Assembly (NCBI GenBank): GCA_006227775.1
Contig: SBFV01000185.1
Coordinates: 1-7,354 of the forward strand
Reading direction: 5' to 3'
Length of the DNA stretch: 7,354 nt
DNA from: Gammaproteobacteria bacterium
GTDB lineage: Bacteria; Pseudomonadota; Gammaproteobacteria; Chromatiales; Chromatiaceae
Both the position numbers and the translations under genes were made by a program. Shown in pieces: positions 6,078-7,354 of the stretch (position 1 is its first letter; every line of letters begins with the position of its first letter). The notes beneath the pieces were generated by a model. It was given only the letters and a program-made list of their open reading frames with translations. It did no database searches and was not told where the DNA came from.

Positions 6078-6506
6078 TTAGCGGGTGCGCTCGCAGATTC
6101 CCTCGGGGAAGAAAAAGGCAATTTCGACGGCGGCGGTATCGGGGCCATCGGAACCATGGACCGCATTCTCGGTAACCTCGGTGGCGAAGTCGGCGCGGAT
6201 GGTGCCCGGCGCGGCCTTGGCCGGATCGGTGGCGCCCATCAGCTCGCGGTTGCGGGCGATGGCATTCTCGCCTTCCAGGACCTGGACCATGATGGGACCG
6301 GAGGTCATGAAATCGATCAGTTCCCCAAAGAAGGGACGTTCCTGGTGGACGGCGTAGAAGGCGGCCGCCTGTTCGCGGCTGAGGTGCAACATGCGCGCCG
6401 CGACGATGCGCAGGCCCCCTTGCTCGAAACGCTGATAGATGCTCCCGATGAGGTTCTTGGCGACGGCGTCGGGCTTGATGATGGAAAAGGTACGTTCGAT
6501 GGCCAT
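6078..6506 (-). CDS. ndk: Nucleoside diphosphate kinase
   Basis: Ndk moves the terminal phosphate of ATP to nucleoside diphosphates through a phosphohistidine, balancing NTP and dNTP pools. The product has 142 residues, the normal bacterial length. It shows the N-terminal ERTFSIIKPDAV with K11, the Y51 region, RPFF (57-60), GP-MV-VLEGENA (70-82), R and N of the nucleotide site (R85, N114), and the active-site histidine H117 in NAVHGSDGPDTAAVEI. The start is ATG at 6504-6506 on the - strand; the ribosome binding site is weak. yceF follows on the same strand after 162 bases, so the two may share a transcript, interrupted by the nested palindrome. The usual gammaproteobacterial neighbours (rlmN, pilus gene) are not present on the downstream side. 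Confidence 0.97.
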   Translation of the reverse strand: MAIERTFSIIKPDAVAKNLIGSIYQRFEQGGLRIVAARMLHLSREQAAAFYAVHQERPFFGELIDFMTSGPIMVQVLEGENAIARNRELMGATDPAKAAPGTIRADFATEVTENAVHGSDGPDTAAVEIAFFFPEGICERTR

Positions 6507-6648
6507 GGGGGGAAGACTACCTGGAGTGAAAAACCAATGACAGGGATGGACGGCGGGGCCACCGGGGGTGCGCCCGGAGGCCGGTCACGAGGCCATCGGG
6601 CCCCAGCCGGCCGGGGGGATGGAGTTTAGACCCTTGCCTCGCGGGTGG

Positions 6649-6677
6649 CAATTAGGGCCGAGCCGCCATGATGTCAA
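6649..6677 (-). promoter_or_regulatory. Possible - strand promoter for ndk
   Basis: A perfect TTGACA reads on the - strand (complement of 6672-6677). The hexamer 17 bases downstream, TAATTG (complement of 6649-6654), is a poor -10 match, so the call leans on the -35 box and on its place upstream of ndk. The leader would be about 140 bases. Confidence 0.25.
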
Positions 6678-6698
6678 CCATCGGCTAGTCACTATAGT
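6671..6698 (+). promoter_or_regulatory. Possible + strand promoter in the AT-rich island
   Basis: ATGTCA (6671-6676, 4 of 6) and TATAGT (6693-6698, 5 of 6) are separated by 16 bases. A second -10-like hexamer, TATCAT at 6814-6819, is closer to the membrane-protein gene but lacks a clear -35 box. Either could drive that gene; the first overlaps the - strand TTGACA. Confidence 0.3.
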
Positions 6699-6867
6699 TG
6701 TGGTAAAGGTAAGCAAGTAGAATTAAGAACTTCGATGATGTCTTGCACGCCAACCCGTATCAGGCCCCCGCGTGAGCCTTGGCTGACGTGGCCCTGTCCC
6801 CCCCGGAATCCGCTATCATCCTTCCGATTCCGCCCTTACCCCAGACACCGCGATCCGCCCAAGCTCC

Positions 6868-7354
6868 ATGCTGACGCTGCATCTCTCCAGTCTCGTCAAG
6901 TTTCTGATTGGCATACTCTTCCTGCAAGGCTCCACCGGTTTGCTCCTGTACACGGCCCTCCGTACGGATCTGAGCCAGACCTGGCCCCTCTTCGGCGCCC
7001 TGGGCATCGCCCTGGCGGCCATGGCCGCCCTCTGGTTCAACGCCATCGCCGACAATGCCCGCAAGGTAGCCCTGGCCAACGCCCAGGCCAGCTTTTCCCG
7101 GGAGCGGGAGAAGATCCGGGTACGGGCGGAGCAGGAAAAGGCCCGGGAGGTCAAGAACACCCAGCGTCAGGCCGAGCGTCAGCAGCAGCGGGCCCGGGTC
7201 GGCGGTCAGCTCAAGACCGGTCTCCTCATCGCGGGGGGGGCGGGGGCGGCCTTGCTTTTGCTCATGACCCAGATGATTTCGCTGGGCATGCTGGCCTTGA
7301 CCACCGCCGGCGGAGCGGCCATCGGCTACGGGGTGCGCGCCCGCCAGGACCGTC
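6868..7354 (+). CDS. Unrecognised membrane protein, 3' end cut by window edge
   Basis: The frame runs from ATG at 6868 to the right edge without a stop, giving 162 residues. I do not recognise the family. Visible structure: a hydrophobic segment at about 9-31 (LVKFLIGILFLQG), a second at about 39-60 rich in Ala and Leu, then a charged Arg/Gln/Glu-rich stretch at about 61-113 with heptad-like spacing that probably forms a helix or coiled coil, then a Gly/Ala/Leu hydrophobic region at about 115-155, long enough for one or two more membrane passes, ending in basic residues. There is no Cys in the visible part and no signal peptidase site. The opposite strand also has an open frame (6816-7160), but the + strand protein has the coherent membrane pattern. 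There is no clear ribosome binding site; no better start lies just upstream. A G8 run at 7233-7240 could be a slippage or sequencing-error spot. Confidence 0.6.
   Translation, partial: MLTLHLSSLVKFLIGILFLQGSTGLLLYTALRTDLSQTWPLFGALGIALAAMAALWFNAIADNARKVALANAQASFSREREKIRVRAEQEKAREVKNTQRQAERQQQRARVGGQLKTGLLIAGGAGAALLLLMTQMISLGMLALTTAGGAAIGYGVRARQDR

Larger units (their letters stand above)
6507..6867. other. Divergent intergenic region with AT-rich island
   Basis: This 361-base gap separates ndk (-) and the membrane-protein gene (+). No coding region is supported on either strand. Bases 6691-6740 are only about 34% GC (17 of 50), well below the surroundings, and include the perfect palindrome ACTATAGT (6691-6698). 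Promoter-like hexamers for both strands lie here and are listed separately. A GC-rich stem CCGGG/CCCGG sits nearer ndk, without a T run. I see no RNA gene. Confidence 0.55.

Noticed and set aside
5519..6166. - strand frame reading through the nested palindrome
   Set aside because: It overlaps yceF out of frame, is Pro/Arg/Ser-rich, and the peptide across the palindrome is repeated on the other strand only because the DNA is palindromic.
6072..6629. 185-codon + strand frame opposite ndk
   Set aside because: Gly/Asp-rich shadow of ndk with no family features.
7233..7240. G8 run in the membrane protein gene (also G7 at 2223-2229 and 3354-3360) as phase-variation switches
   Set aside because: The runs are modest for a GC-rich genome, metY and nadE are housekeeping genes, and all frames remain intact.

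Overview
The window is GC-rich (most genes look about two-thirds G+C) and carries ordinary gammaproteobacterial housekeeping genes: a two-domain glutamine-dependent NAD synthetase, a YceF-type Maf pyrophosphatase and a 142-residue nucleoside diphosphate kinase. The closest matches I can recall are gammaproteobacteria, possibly relatives of the Chromatiales (purple sulfur bacteria). That placement is an inference from protein style only.

Layout, left to right. (1) A Coq4-family gene on the + strand, cut at its 5' end by the window edge, of visibly lower GC than the rest. (2) A gap of about 535 bases holding a plausible sigma-70 promoter and, just before metY, a compact set of nested RNA stems with a possible pseudoknot. 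(3) metY and nadE on the + strand, 23 bases apart, probably one transcript. NadE has an unusually long Gly/Pro-rich linker between its two domains. (4) A + strand CpsB/CapC-type PHP tyrosine phosphatase gene, 95 bases after nadE. (5) A strong stem-loop at the convergent junction, overlapping the stop codon of yceF. (6) yceF and ndk on the - strand, transcribed ndk then yceF, separated by 162 bases that contain a perfect 17-base inverted repeat inside a second inverted repeat. (7) A divergent intergenic region with an AT-rich island. (8) The start of a + strand membrane protein gene with a basic/Gln-rich helical middle, cut by the right edge.

The genes do not form one pathway. metY serves methionine/homocysteine synthesis, nadE makes NAD, the phosphatase usually acts on tyrosine kinases of polysaccharide export, YceF and Ndk act on nucleotides, and Coq4 proteins belong to ubiquinone synthesis. 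I see no defence system, mobile-element transposase, CRISPR array or RNA gene of a known class. The most interesting items are non-coding: the structured metY leader, the nested palindrome between ndk and yceF, and the inverted-repeat-bounded expansion inside nadE.
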